Both the position numbers and the translations under genes were made by a program. A model generated the notes under the pieces. That model ran no database searches and was not told the origin of the DNA. It saw nothing but the letters and a program-made list of their open reading frames with translations. This document shows, one piece after another, positions 45,582 to 55,755 of a stretch of DNA of 64,000 nt. Position 1 is the stretch's first letter; every line of letters starts with the position of its first letter. This stretch comes from an uncultured Luminiphilus sp. (GTDB lineage: Bacteria; Pseudomonadota; Gammaproteobacteria; Pseudomonadales; Halieaceae): assembly GCA_943787485.1 (NCBI GenBank), contig CALSMP010000001.1, forward strand, positions 1-64,000, given 5' to 3'.

Positions 45582-45932
45582 ATGATTTGGTTCACAGCGA
45601 TGACCGGAATAGTGGCTGGGTCTGCGATACTATATTTAATACGCAGGGATCATTTGGCAGTTCATCACGGGGCTTGGTGGATTACAGCTGGGTTTAGCAT
45701 GTTGGGGTTAGGATTGTTCCCTCCATTGGTGAACGGTTTTGCCAAGTTGATAGGCGTGACTTATGCACCGATTGTTGCGGTATTAATTGCTTTTGTGGCG
45801 CTGTTGATAAAAACGCTTCTTTCGGATATCGATGCGTCAAAAGGAGAGGTAGAGCGGCACCGCTTAGTTCAAAGAATTGCCTTACTGGAGGCTAGAATTC
45901 AAGATTTGGAATCACAGCAAACGGAAAGATGA
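45582..45932 (+). CDS. DUF2304 membrane protein
   Basis: 116 residues with three hydrophobic helices (WFTAMTGIVAGSAILYLI, GAWWITAGFSMLGLGLF, YAPIVAVLIAFVALLIKTLL) and a charged C-terminal coiled coil (VQRIALLEARIQDLESQQ). This matches the DUF2304 family, regularly encoded next to GT2 polyprenyl-phosphate glycosyltransferases and thought to assist them. It follows such a gene here by 53 bases. It is convergent with the GT4 gene at 45965. Confidence 0.8.
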   Translation: MIWFTAMTGIVAGSAILYLIRRDHLAVHHGAWWITAGFSMLGLGLFPPLVNGFAKLIGVTYAPIVAVLIAFVALLIKTLLSDIDASKGEVERHRLVQRIALLEARIQDLESQQTER

Positions 45933-45964
45933 TCTGAATCATTGTTTCAGTAAAAGGCAAAGAA

Positions 45965-47047
45965 TTAACTTAACATCGACCGGTTGAGTGCTTTCAATGC
46001 ATCGGCAAGGCTATCAGCGTTTCCGGGAAGAAAAACACGGCTGAGGGGGTGAGACCGCCTAGCGTTCCACGGCAGACCACTTCCATCAAGGTCGCTCACG
46101 ACACTTGGCTTTGAGAACGCTGCCGCTTCATTTACTGTAAGGCCAAAAGCTTCGGTCCTTTCAATCGAAGGTAAGCAGAGTGCATCAGCCCAAGCATAGT
46201 GGGACCAAAGCTCGTCGTCACTGCATTCTCCGAAGAAAGTAACCCTATGGCTTAGATCAAGCTCTTTAACTAGCATTTCGAGACTTGCCCGCTCTGTTCC
46301 GTCTCCAACGATTCTCAATTGCGCATCCGGTAAACGAAATGCTGCTCGGATCGCCGTGCCAAAATCTTTGTAGTAAGTGAGCCGTCCAACGCAGAGTATC
46401 CGCAATCCTTCTCCAATATCTTTTTTGGGTTGTGCCGACGTGCGGAGCGCAATAGGGATCCTTTCTGAATCGATCTCTAGAGCTTCAACATGGCATTTAT
46501 GCTTGAACGGCATTAGAGGAATGCTCGAGTCAAGATAATCTTGTGATGTGGCGATAATTCGATGTGCCCTAGTAAGTAAAAGTAGTTCGAAAGGTCTATA
46601 AAAATAGTAGAAGAGGCGTAGACCAACACTATACTTCGACGGGATTACATCGGAGTGCCACACGATTTCCCATTTGCGACTCCATGCTGCAGGCGTAATA
46701 AACAGCCAAAACGCGGATAAATTTGGGGCGTGAATTCGTATGATATCTGGCTGCAGAAGCTTTATTTCTTTTTGCAGAGATATCGCAAAAAAAGGTGCAA
46801 TTGGGGCAAATATCAAGGTGAACCAGCGAGCGGCGTATCGAACCCTATAGCCAGACTTCATTGTAACGACAGAATCGAACAGACTTTGTTTAGTGCTGTG
46901 CACCACAACGCTTGTCCTGAGACCTTTCGAACGAATCTCCATCTCAACTTGATCGCGGAGTATCGTTTCCATGCCGCCTCTGTGTGGCGGAAAATATTTC
47001 CCAATATGCAGAACGCCCCCTTTGGGCCCGCTATTTGGATGCTTCAA
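45965..47047 (-). CDS. Family 4 glycosyltransferase
   Basis: 360 residues, GT-B fold. N-terminal VLHIGKYFPPHRGGMETILR, then IIRIHAPN and IVWHSDVIPSK. The C-terminal half has LRILCVGRLTYYKDFGTAIR, LRIVGDGTERASLE and RTEAFGLTVNEAAAFSKPSV (the ExFGL-type catalytic loop). Located 33 bases downstream of the large membrane protein gene on the same strand, so the two form a unit. Confidence 0.87.
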   Translation of the reverse strand: MKHPNSGPKGGVLHIGKYFPPHRGGMETILRDQVEMEIRSKGLRTSVVVHSTKQSLFDSVVTMKSGYRVRYAARWFTLIFAPIAPFFAISLQKEIKLLQPDIIRIHAPNLSAFWLFITPAAWSRKWEIVWHSDVIPSKYSVGLRLFYYFYRPFELLLLTRAHRIIATSQDYLDSSIPLMPFKHKCHVEALEIDSERIPIALRTSAQPKKDIGEGLRILCVGRLTYYKDFGTAIRAAFRLPDAQLRIVGDGTERASLEMLVKELDLSHRVTFFGECSDDELWSHYAWADALCLPSIERTEAFGLTVNEAAAFSKPSVVSDLDGSGLPWNARRSHPLSRVFLPGNADSLADALKALNRSMLS

Positions 47048-47080
47048 TTTCCCGCTTAGTATGATTGTAAGCGCCTCCTA

Positions 47081-49693
47081 TCAAGACGGATGCACAATAT
47101 AATAATCGTCTCCCTCGGTTAACTGCCGAGAAGAGCCCCTTAATCTTCTTACAACGTCTCTGCCTACTGCTTCTAATTCCTGTGGATTCTGCCCATAAAT
47201 AATTACAGTCCCCTGCCAATCCCTAGGAAGTCTTCTGGTGTCACTTCGCAAAAAACTGATGCGCTGAGGAAGCATTAAGAACGCAAGTCGTTGAATCTCG
47301 TAGTTGTAGCCATCCCCAGCTGCAATGATTAAAGTTGCCGAACGTTGATCTAGCTCAGACTTTATGCCGGCTACAGTTTTTTTCAAATGAAATCCTTCGC
47401 TTCTAAGTTGGCCGTCCGAGATGGTGTTTCCAATTCGCGTCTGTAAATGTCGAGCGTGAGAATGTATCCAAAGAAGGTCTGTGGATATCCAGACGAATAC
47501 AAGAGCCAAATAGCAAGTAGCTCGGTACCGGGAGCGACTGGCAAGACCAATTAGCGCCAGAATAATGACGCTTAGGCTGGCAATATGTTGCCAAGGTAGA
47601 ATATTTTCGGTGGGTTCTTGCGTGCCGTTAATTGTTCGCTGGCTTACTTCCAGAGGGTTAACCCACGGTTGGATGATGCCCGCGAACTCCGACCAACCAA
47701 GAGTATTTGAAAAACCAATTTCGCCGATAGCGATCGAACTGAAGTGATGACTTGGAACAACTACACCCCACTCCACAACGTCTTTGGGAGACCAATCAGG
47801 TGAGGAATTTAAGTCAAATAAATTCAGACCCTCATGCGACATTGAGCGCCGATTCATGCTATCTGGTGACCGGCGGTCAAACCAATAAAATATGGCCTCG
47901 CTGGACGCATTCCCGGCCACTTGGATGCTCACGAATCGTGTGTCTTCAGGAGGAGCTTCTAAGCTCCTGAGGACACCCACGGATTGATTTGACTCCGAAA
48001 ATCGCCACATTCCATTTGGTAGAAGATTGCCGCGACCGACAATACGTTGTAATTGATTTGGCTCATGTTTTATCGCAGTCGAGAAAGTAGGGACAAAATT
48101 GGGGGACAGCAGAAGAGCGACACCACTCACCGTCATCGCCGCTAGGCATAACCCCGCGGAGATTAAATAGCGCGGCCTTCCCAGTAGCTCATTCGCAACG
48201 ACATCGGTACTTTGCGCTGTATTAATACTTGATCGATTCTGCCTTATAGCAGTAAGGGCATGATGGGCAGCGGTCATGACCGTCAGTATGGCCACAGGAA
48301 GGAAGTGAATTATCAGACGAGAGGTCGCGGTCTGTATCTCGGCAAACTTACTGTACCCTGAAACCCCAAAAATCACCCCTTGAGAAACAACAATCAATCC
48401 GCCCATGATCAGGTGTGGCGCAGTGATTTGTTTTATACGTTTGCAGCCTAGATAAATTATCGCCAGACAATAAAGTGGTATGAGGGCAGCAAAACTTTTC
48501 TGCAGAAGCAGTGTTTCGAAATAGGTGTTTAAAGGGTTGTAGAGACGAACATTGTAGTCGCCCAAAGGCCCCGCATATATTTTTTCTGAAGACACGCCCA
48601 ATTGGCCGAGAGGGCCCAAATTGATAGCAGTCGAGCCTGAGAGAGAGATGTAAGATGCTATGAGGAGAGCGCTTATCAGGCAAAACCACGCAAGAGTCCG
48701 CTTCTCCATCAATTTTATGGCGATAAAAACCACGCCGATTATCAACCACAAAGACCCTTCTAATTTTACTTGGGTGCCCGCTAGTAAAAGAGCGCAGCCT
48801 AGCCAAAGAATAGGCTCAGTGATGGGCTTTCTAGATGGGCTTTCCCTGCTATTAGCGGCCCAAACCACTAGTGATGCCAGCCCTATACCCGAATACAGCA
48901 TCATCCAGATGTCGGCATAGCCCGCTAGTGCGATATGCATGTCGAGCAAAGGAAGGGACGCCAGCATAAACGTCCCAACGAATGCCAACGTCGTCGTCAT
49001 ACCTGCTGCCACCAGTAGGCCCCAGGTAGCGAGTAACGCGGCGAGCCCGGCAGCGGCCCAAGGGAGACTAGCCGCACTTGCCTGCCAAGTGCCAGTCAGG
49101 GAAGACACCCATGCGGCCACAACTGAAACGAAGTCAGGATAACCGCTCGCATGCAAGGGGACGCTGTTCGTCACCTGTGATGAGAGCCATTCGATGGTAC
49201 CGATGACAGGCGTTAAGTGATCGTCCAACACCCACGCTTTGCTCTTATACATCCAGGTGGTGAATGCGTCCCAAGGAAAGACGTCATGGATGGAATGGCT
49301 CACAAGGGCTAAGCAATAATGCCCGGCGATTATCAATCCAAGAGAAGCAGTCCAGAAGCGTTCCGTCCCGGTTACTGGCCAAATTATTTTGGCGACGTGT
49401 TCTTTCGCCTGGCTAATACGCTGACGATGCAGGATCGTTAGCAGGACAGCTGCTATCGCAAGGGCGCATAAAACGAGCCAGGACGATAGCTGAAAGGAAG
49501 GAACAATCACGTTCACTGGAGGCAGCGCTATGGCTACTAGGGCTAGGCATAAGGAAAATCCAGCGCCAATGATTAAGGGGAGCGGAAGAGATGCTCGCGC
49601 GCCTGCAAGAACATGGCGAAGGCCAAATGTCCCGCAGGCAGCTGTTGCGGCAATGGCAATCACTGCAAAAAACATAGAAAGATATTGGGTCAT
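47081..49693 (-). CDS. Large polytopic membrane protein, glycosyltransferase-C-like or polymerase-like, function unknown
   Basis: 870 residues. The first 510 or so contain about twelve hydrophobic helices, starting MFFAVIAIAATAACGTFGL, with a loop FPWDAFTTWMYKSKAWVLDD that recalls the first periplasmic loop of GT-C enzymes (acidic residue after WD). A beta-rich soluble domain of about 150 residues follows (GVLRSLEAPPEDTRFVSIQV, FYWFDRR), then further helices and a C-terminal domain (ATLIIAAGDGYNYEIQRLAF). I recognise no exact family. In this context it could transfer a lipid-linked sugar to the glycan or act as a polymerase. Confidence 0.6.
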   Translation of the reverse strand: MTQYLSMFFAVIAIAATAACGTFGLRHVLAGARASLPLPLIIGAGFSLCLALVAIALPPVNVIVPSFQLSSWLVLCALAIAAVLLTILHRQRISQAKEHVAKIIWPVTGTERFWTASLGLIIAGHYCLALVSHSIHDVFPWDAFTTWMYKSKAWVLDDHLTPVIGTIEWLSSQVTNSVPLHASGYPDFVSVVAAWVSSLTGTWQASAASLPWAAAGLAALLATWGLLVAAGMTTTLAFVGTFMLASLPLLDMHIALAGYADIWMMLYSGIGLASLVVWAANSRESPSRKPITEPILWLGCALLLAGTQVKLEGSLWLIIGVVFIAIKLMEKRTLAWFCLISALLIASYISLSGSTAINLGPLGQLGVSSEKIYAGPLGDYNVRLYNPLNTYFETLLLQKSFAALIPLYCLAIIYLGCKRIKQITAPHLIMGGLIVVSQGVIFGVSGYSKFAEIQTATSRLIIHFLPVAILTVMTAAHHALTAIRQNRSSINTAQSTDVVANELLGRPRYLISAGLCLAAMTVSGVALLLSPNFVPTFSTAIKHEPNQLQRIVGRGNLLPNGMWRFSESNQSVGVLRSLEAPPEDTRFVSIQVAGNASSEAIFYWFDRRSPDSMNRRSMSHEGLNLFDLNSSPDWSPKDVVEWGVVVPSHHFSSIAIGEIGFSNTLGWSEFAGIIQPWVNPLEVSQRTINGTQEPTENILPWQHIASLSVIILALIGLASRSRYRATCYLALVFVWISTDLLWIHSHARHLQTRIGNTISDGQLRSEGFHLKKTVAGIKSELDQRSATLIIAAGDGYNYEIQRLAFLMLPQRISFLRSDTRRLPRDWQGTVIIYGQNPQELEAVGRDVVRRLRGSSRQLTEGDDYYIVHPS

Positions 49694-49890
49694 CTTGAGG
49701 TCTAGTATACCGACGATGTGAGAGTGATGATTGGTTTGGGCTCACAGAGCCCCTAAATACGCTTTCTTCTCAGTTCCTTGCCGCGGTGGACCACTGTAAA
49801 AAGGCTATCAAAACAAGGTTAAACATTGTCCCTCATACGGGCTAATCAACGCGTGATTTATAAGGTTTCCCGATATCTGCTTATAAGGAT

Positions 49891-51189
49891 TTACCCATCG
49901 ATTAAGCAGGCAATGGCACGCTCGGCATTTTGCGCTGAAAAGTGCGTGTTAAGCCAGTTTGCTCGATCTGCAAATGCCGCGGCTGAAGTGGGATATTTGC
50001 TTCACGCACGTTCTCGGCCACAGCCTTGGCGAAGGATACGGGGTCATCTGAAACCGCCATCACTTTTTGATAGTCGGGGATACCCTCCGCGCCAACATGG
50101 GTCGTTACCAACGGCACCCCGTACTGTATCGCCTCGAGGACTTTCCCTTTCACGCCGGCGCCAAAACGCAGGGGTACGACGGCACAGTGACTGGTGCTGT
50201 AAAGGTCTAGCAGGGCCTCATCCGATACGTAGCCGTGGACAGTGATGTTGTGCGAAGCCAGCTCTTGTACCGCCTTGTTGGGGTTGGATCCTGCGATATG
50301 CAGGTGAACCGACCCTACTGTTTTTTCAATAAGCGGCAGCACTTCCGAGACAAACCAGCAGGCGGCGTCGATATTGGGCGGATGATTAAACCCTGCAACA
50401 AAGAGTAGCTGCGGAATCTCGTCCAACCGCCTGTCGAGAGCCTTATCCTCGAGAATATAAAGGGGAATCGATCGAATATCCCTTGTGGGCAGGATCTCAG
50501 CGAGAGTCTGTACCTCAACCTCGGAAAAGTAGACCGTGTGATCTACAGCGTCGATCACACTCAGCTCCCGTTTCCGCCACTCCTCCACCTGCTTGAGTAA
50601 AGAGCTATCTCCCGAGAGATCATATTCCCGCTGGGTTCGCAAAAAATGCAGATCGTGCCCGACAAAGGTGATAGCCGGACACTGGGCTTGTTTTTTTTAG
50701 ATGCGGCAAAAACTGTTCCGCAATATGGGGGCGATGCAGGAAAATATGATCAATATAGGGGAGATTTTCCGTGAGCCAGCGATCCAGATGCCGGGCGAGT
50801 GGCTCCCCCACCAACACCTCGACGCCCATTTGCTGCAATTCGCTGGTATACGGCTCATGAGGGAAAAAGTTGGCTCCCATAAACTGAACACGCATGCCTG
50901 AATTAACCATCATCTCTACGTACATCCAGGTGGATCTCGATCCGGCATCTTTGTCGTAGTGGGGCACGTAGTGATCGATAATCAGTATTCGCTTTTGGTC
51001 TCGGCTACGATCTCGAGCGAGGTTTACATGCTCGCCATTGGCGAAATGGCCGGCTTCCAATGTATCGGACCACTTTTCTAGGAATTTTTGCTGATTAACA
51101 AGCTGATACCGTTTTTGTCCGCCCGCAGTATCGGTGCCATGGGACAGCCCTTCATAATGTATGACCTGCGACGCGGGTTGGTAGAGCAC
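49891..51189 (-). CDS. C-terminal part of the giant glycan protein: GT4 domain (frameshifted)
   Basis: Joined pieces give LYQPASQVIHYEGLSHGTD, KRILIIDHYVPHYDKDAGSR, RPHIAEQFLPHLKK, then after an A-run shift near 50695 FVGHDLHFLRTQREYDLSGD, DHTVYFSEVEVQTLAE, LLFVAGFNHPPNIDAACWFV, VHGYVSDEALLDLYST and FGAGVKGKVLEAIQYGVPLV. This is a GT-B/GT4 domain of the type often fused behind GT2 domains. A last shift near 49985 restores ADRANWLNTHFSAQNAERAI, with the true stop at 49891-49893; without it the frame ends at 49902. No start codon or ribosome binding site separates it from the GT2 part upstream, so it is read as the same gene. Confidence 0.7.
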
Positions 51190-52169
51190 TTTAACCCCGC
51201 TTGGCGAGCTTGAAAACAGAGGTCGGTGTCTTCGTAGTAGGCGGGGACGAAGACTTCGTCAAAGCCCCCCAAATCTGACCACAGCGATTGGCGAATCATT
51301 AGTGCGGCGCCTGAAACGTAGTCGGTTTCGCGCACATAATTGTATTGTGGTGCCCTTGGATCGTCAGCGCGACCGAAGTTCCAGCCTGATGCATCCTGCC
51401 AAACGATGCCGCCTGCTTCTTGCAACTTACCGTTGGGGAAAAGGAGCTTGGGACCAACAACGCCTACCGATGCTCTGTCGAATAATTCAACGAGTGGTTC
51501 AAGCCAGTTGCTGGTCACCGCCGTGTCGTTATTCAGGAAAAGAAGATACTTCCCCGAGGCATGTTCCGCGGCGAGATTGCAGTTCTTAAGAAATCCTTGG
51601 TTCTCTACTTGCCGTACGACCCGTATGCCTGTCACATACTCGCCAATGTTGCGGGTCTGGTCGGTCGAACAGTCGTCGGCAACAATAACTTCAAAGGGTA
51701 TGCGGGTGTGCTGGAGCACAGACCAGAGACATCGGTGGGTGACTACCCATTCGTTATATACGGGTATCAGGATACTGACGAGCGGGTTGTCGTAGATTGG
51801 AAACGCCAGCACCTCGTCGCTGGCAGGCAGGTCTGAGGGCTCTAGCCAATCATCTGGTTTGTCATGAGGTTTCTCAAAACGCGCGTTGACCCAGACTTCT
51901 AAATCCTGTGCCGAAGAGTGTCGAATATGAGAGAGAACTTTTCTAAGTCGCGGCAGGCTCATACTTCGCAATGAGCTCACAGGGTGTTGTAGGGTGTATC
52001 GCACCATGCTGAGTAATTGGGATCTCTTGGTTGGACGTGGCTTTGGTAGGGCTATGTTGTGATCTTTGTAAAAGGTATAGGCGCTCGCTACCGCTTGGTC
52101 ATAGGCGGTGACTTGACCTCGCCGCAGTGTCAAAAAGCGAAAGCCGCGTCTCCCCCAGCCGATGGACAT
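51078..52169 (-). CDS. Middle part of the giant glycan protein: GT2 domain (frameshifted ends)
   Basis: A GT-A family 2 domain: DNPLVSILIPVYNEWVVTHR, FEVIVADDCSTDQTR, LKNCNLAAEHASGKYLLFLN with NNDTAV metal motif, VGPKLLFPNGKLQEAGGIV, DYVSGAALMIRQSLW and VPAYYEDTDLCFQARQAGLK. The upstream 130 residues (MSIGWGRRGFRFLT onward) are a linker. The frame joins the coiled coil upstream through a T-run shift near 52165 (corrected YELSFFRPMSIGW), and the GT4 part downstream through a shift near 51190. This GT2-GT4 order is known from large O-antigen/exopolysaccharide enzymes. Confidence 0.75.
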   Translation of the reverse strand: MSIGWGRRGFRFLTLRRGQVTAYDQAVASAYTFYKDHNIALPKPRPTKRSQLLSMVRYTLQHPVSSLRSMSLPRLRKVLSHIRHSSAQDLEVWVNARFEKPHDKPDDWLEPSDLPASDEVLAFPIYDNPLVSILIPVYNEWVVTHRCLWSVLQHTRIPFEVIVADDCSTDQTRNIGEYVTGIRVVRQVENQGFLKNCNLAAEHASGKYLLFLNNDTAVTSNWLEPLVELFDRASVGVVGPKLLFPNGKLQEAGGIVWQDASGWNFGRADDPRAPQYNYVRETDYVSGAALMIRQSLWSDLGGFDEVFVPAYYEDTDLCFQARQAGLKCSTNPRRRSYIMKGCPMAPILRADKNGISLLISKNS

Positions 52170-53453
52170 CGGCCTAAAAAAGAGAGCTCATAACTCAGTA
52201 AGTTGCCATGGTGGGCAACCGCTGAGGAGAACAGCCAGTCTGCCCTTTCATTAAGCTGATTGACTTGCAGCTCCTTTTCCGCGGCGAAAGCGCTGAGAGT
52301 GGCGACTTGGTCCTTGAGCGCAGCAGCTTCCGAGAGCAACACCTCGATGTGAGCTTCTCTTTCGCGCTTTTGTGCCTGTGTGTCGGCGAGTTCAAATTTC
52401 GCGTCGGCGTGTAGCTGTTTGGTCTCTTCGATGTCGGCGGTGAGGCGGGCTAGCTTTGTTTCCAAAACGACAATCGCTTGGTTACGCTCGTCTCGTTGTC
52501 GGCTGATGTCCTCTAGCTCAAATTTTTTGCTGAGCCGACGTCAGCTCCAACGCAGATAGCTGCCTCGCCATGGTATCCAGTTCTCTGTGCCGTTCAGCTA
52601 ACTGGTAAGCGACGAGAGCGCGGGAAGAATCTGCATCAATGCTGCGGAATTTGCTCCACGCCGAGGCGGGCAATCCGCTCTCCCCGCAGCTCGGCGCTGA
52701 AGCAGTGACGCTGCGTCGATCAACCCCTGTCGGCAATGACCTTTCAGCGCCGACAAGGTCCGCCCAAGTGTGGATGTGGTGCCGCAGAGATGTGTCCAGA
52801 AACTGCTCGAGAAAAGTTGGTACCTGTGCCGGATCTGGGGGCACCTTTAACCAAGAGGCAAGCTCATCGATAGCGGCTTCTGGACTGGAAATGAATCGCC
52901 CGTAGTCGATGACTACATCGTCATGCGCTGTTTGTTTGAGAAGCTCCGACCAATATATCTGTGTGAGTGCCAACGCCTCTGCTTTGGGTAGTTGATTACG
53001 CTGTTCTATGGACGCAGCGATATCCAGTGGGTTGCGATACACAAGACACAGTTTCAGAGATACATTTAACTCTTTTGCTACGGCTCGCCAAAAAGGCAGT
53101 GTTAAGCAAACCCGAGGGTCTTTGATCGCAAGTTTGGGCGCGCTTTCCAGCTTGTTCTTGATGATAGCGACTGCGTCATTTAAACGCGGGGGCGACCATA
53201 GAAGTCCGTCTCGCTCAACAAACACCGGGGCATCCCAAGTGGACCCATTCTCAAGCAGTAATTGGTCATTGAGATCAACGACATCCAGATCCTCAAAAAA
53301 ACCGGTTGGATTGTCCTCACCAGGCTCCATGAGTGATTCGCCGAGGGAGTAGCCGAATAGCTCAAGACAGCGAGTGACCACGCTGGTGCCGCTGCGATGC
53401 ATACCACAAACCAAGAGGAGTTCTCCTGCGGAATCGCTTCTCGTTACGGTCAC
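52130..53453 (-). CDS. N-terminal part of the giant glycan protein: sulfotransferase domain plus coiled coil (frameshifted)
   Basis: Starts with a GTG at 53451-53453. A sulfotransferase-family domain: ELLLVCGMHRSGTSVVTRCL (5'-phosphosulfate loop), GFFEDLDVVDLND, KLAIKDPRVCLTLPFWRAV and CLVYRNPLDIAASIEQRNQ (3'-phosphate loop). After residue 290 comes a long coiled coil (LAERHRELDTMARQLSALEL). A six-A run near 52525 creates the stop at 52518; with one A fewer it reads QQKFELEDISRQRDERN and continues the heptads to 52190 (ETKLARLTADIEETKQLHAD). The stop then lies only past another homopolymer, so sulfotransferase, coiled coil, GT2 and GT4 form one reading frame of about 1,185 residues (49891-53453). 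Confidence 0.7.
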
Positions 53454-53747
53454 GGGTGGTACTCATGCTGTGGGTGAATGCGCATATAACCCAGGGTCAC
53501 GTTGGAGGGGCTCCCATAGTAGCAAAATGTCCTCGGTGGGGAGCCGCTGCATGAAGGGTAATCATTGTCTGAGCCTTTACTGCAGTACTGTTAATGAAGT
53601 GCTGTTCCTGAGCGGCTGTTCGATTAGCGATCATGGTGCCTTTTTGCCGCGACCTATCCCGCATTTAAACAAAGTGCGCCCACCTCCCAAAGTGTTTATT
53701 CTTTCTTTAGTTGTGCCGCGAGTAGACGCATAAATGACTGTCTGGCT

Positions 53748-54887
53748 GTGAAAGTAGTAGGTGACAATTTGACATCGGCTCCCCCTGGCTCAGTTGCTAA
53801 CCTCACCCAATGGGTGAGTCAGCGGCTAGTGCCCGAGCACGCAGCTACCGGTGAGCGGGCTACCGGTCGGCAGGCCATGGGTCCGCAGGAAAGTGCCTCC
53901 GAGGTTGATGACATCCGCCTGATCGCCGGGGGATGCGAGCCCACGCAAGTATTACCGGGTCAGGCTGAATGGCGCACAAACGACCAACACGGTCATCGCC
54001 GTTGAATCCCCCCGACGGAGAAAAATGAGGAGTTTCTTCGAATCAGGGAGCTACTGTCTGCTGGCGGTGTGCGCGTGCCCGCACTCATAGCCGCTGATAT
54101 CGAGCAGGGCTATCTGCTACTCGAGGACTTGGGCGATGAGACGCTTCTCCCCCACCTGAGTGATACCAACGTAAGCCAGTGGTATGCGCGGGGGTTGGCG
54201 TTGTTGGCGAATCTAGCGCGGATCAATCCTGCCCCCGCGTCCCTAGAGGCTTATGGTGCACCCAAGCTGATCCAGGAAATGCGGCTGTTTACCGACTGGT
54301 TTATTCCCAGACTGCTGACCCTGCCCATGACTAATGAGCTAGAGGCGGCTTTTTCGGGGCTGGCAGAGTTGTTGATCGCAAATGCTCGGGCTCAGCCTCA
54401 GGTGCTTGTGCACCGCGATTTTCACAGCAGAAACTTGATGGTGATCCCCAGTGATGCGCTAGCCGTCATTGACTTTCAGGACGCGGTCATCGGGCCGGTC
54501 ACCTATGATCCGGTATCCTTATTAAAGGATTGCTACATCCGATGGCCCAGGTCGGTGCAATTGGCCTGGCTCGCGAGTTACCAGAGTGAGCTGGAGGCTA
54601 GCGGTGTCATTGCGCCTGTGCCAGAGGCCACCTTCATCAAATGGTTTGATCTGATGGGCCTGCAGCGCCACATCAAAGTGCTGGGTATCTTTTCTAGACT
54701 GGCCTTTCGTGATGGCAAACCCGATTACCTGCAGGATTTACCGCGGGTGATAGCTTATGTGACCGAAGTGCTCGATCTCTATGCCGAGACCGAGCCGGCC
54801 CTCGCCGCCTTTAAAACGCTCTTCGATACGCAAATTTTGCCTGTTTGTGCAAAAGCCCCCTGGTTCCGAGGGGAGGCTCCTGAATGA
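53748..54887 (+). CDS. amgK: N-acetylmuramate/N-acetylglucosamine kinase, frameshifted
   Basis: Phosphorylates MurNAc/GlcNAc at C1 in the cell-wall recycling route to UDP-MurNAc. The GTG at 53748 is the likely start (LTQWVSQRLVPEH), but the N-terminus is less conserved. An extra G near 53930 and a missing C near 54012 break the frame. Corrected, it reads GDASPRKYYRVRLNGAQTT, VIAVESPPTEKNEEFLR, and then the long frame from 54069: GYLLLEDLGDETLL, VLVHRDFHSRNLMV (kinase HxDxxxxN catalytic loop), AVIDFQDAVIGPVTYD (metal-binding DxD). The stop overlaps the murU ATG (ATGA). In pseudomonads amgK-murU lies next to lptD; here 14 kb of glycan genes and a protease lie between. Confidence 0.85.
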
Positions 54888-55567
54888 AAGCCATGATTCT
54901 TGCCGCAGGGCGCGGGAAACGGATGCTGCCCCTGACGGCAAACTGCCCCAAACCGCTACTTCAGGTTGGGGGACGGCCCTTGTTGGAGCACCACCTGCTC
55001 AATTTAAAAGCGGCAGGATTCACCGAGCTGGTGGTCAACGCGGCCCATTTGGCCGAGCAGATCGAGGCGTTTTGCGGGGATGGTAGTCGCTGGGGGCTGT
55101 CTATTGCGGTCTCGAGAGAGCCTGAGCCTCTCGAGACCGCGGGGGGCATTATTCAGGCGCTGCCGTTGTTGGAGGACGCCCCCTTTTTGGTTGTAAATGC
55201 CGATATCTGGTGCCCCTTTCCCTTCGAAATGCTCCGAACGTCGCCAATTCCTGCTGATGGGGCGCATTTGGTTCTCACCGACAACCCCGAGCATCACCCC
55301 CAGGGGGATTTCTCATTATTATCAACCTATAAACTTGAAGCTTGGAATAAAGAGTGTGCGCTTACTTACACTGGGATAGGTGTTTACTCTCCGGCTCTTT
55401 TTACCGGGCTATCAGCGGGCTCACGACCCTTGAAACCCCTCCTTGATCGTGCGATCGAGGCGGGTTTGGTGACCGGGCGCCATTGGACAGGAGAGTGGGA
55501 GGACGTTGGCACCCCCGAGCGGCTCGATGCACTGAATAATCGTTTGCTTACTCCTTTCAGGAGTTAG
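54884..55567 (+). CDS. murU: N-acetylmuramate alpha-1-phosphate uridylyltransferase
   Basis: 227 residues. Forms UDP-MurNAc from MurNAc-1-phosphate, completing the recycling shortcut that bypasses fosfomycin-sensitive MurA. Nucleotidyltransferase signature LAAGRGKRMLPLTANCPKPL, then LLEHHLLNLKAAGF, ETAGGI, LVVNADIW (metal Asp) and a closing GEWEDVGTPERLDAL. It is coupled to amgK by ATGA overlap. A perfect 13-bp inverted repeat lies inside the gene at 55106-55140. Confidence 0.94.
   Translation: MKAMILAAGRGKRMLPLTANCPKPLLQVGGRPLLEHHLLNLKAAGFTELVVNAAHLAEQIEAFCGDGSRWGLSIAVSREPEPLETAGGIIQALPLLEDAPFLVVNADIWCPFPFEMLRTSPIPADGAHLVLTDNPEHHPQGDFSLLSTYKLEAWNKECALTYTGIGVYSPALFTGLSAGSRPLKPLLDRAIEAGLVTGRHWTGEWEDVGTPERLDALNNRLLTPFRS
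55106..55140. repeat. Perfect 13-bp inverted repeat inside murU
   Basis: GCGGTCTCGAGAG (55106-55118) is exactly complementary to CTCTCGAGACCGC (55128-55140), with a 9-base loop. It encodes the conserved SREPEPLETA stretch, so it may be coincidental, but the stem is strong in RNA. No T-run follows. Confidence 0.6.
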
Positions 55568-55755
55568 CACAGGGGTTCAAGGCCAGCCGGCGGGTGCATC
55601 TTGGCGCGACGTGCATGTAACGAGCTTCTTTTGGCGCCACCTGCCTAAAAAATGCCGCCGGAGGCCCAGAAAAAAGACTTGCTTCGGGCATAGGCTGGTA
55701 GTTTCATTGCAACTAATGAACGAATAAGCTGGAATATCCTTGGTCACAGGCGGTC

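Noticed and set aside
55690-55750. TTGCAA with TGGAAT 17 bases later as a promoter of the DUF1592/DUF1588 gene
   Set aside because: The -10 box matches only four of six consensus bases and no supporting feature was found.
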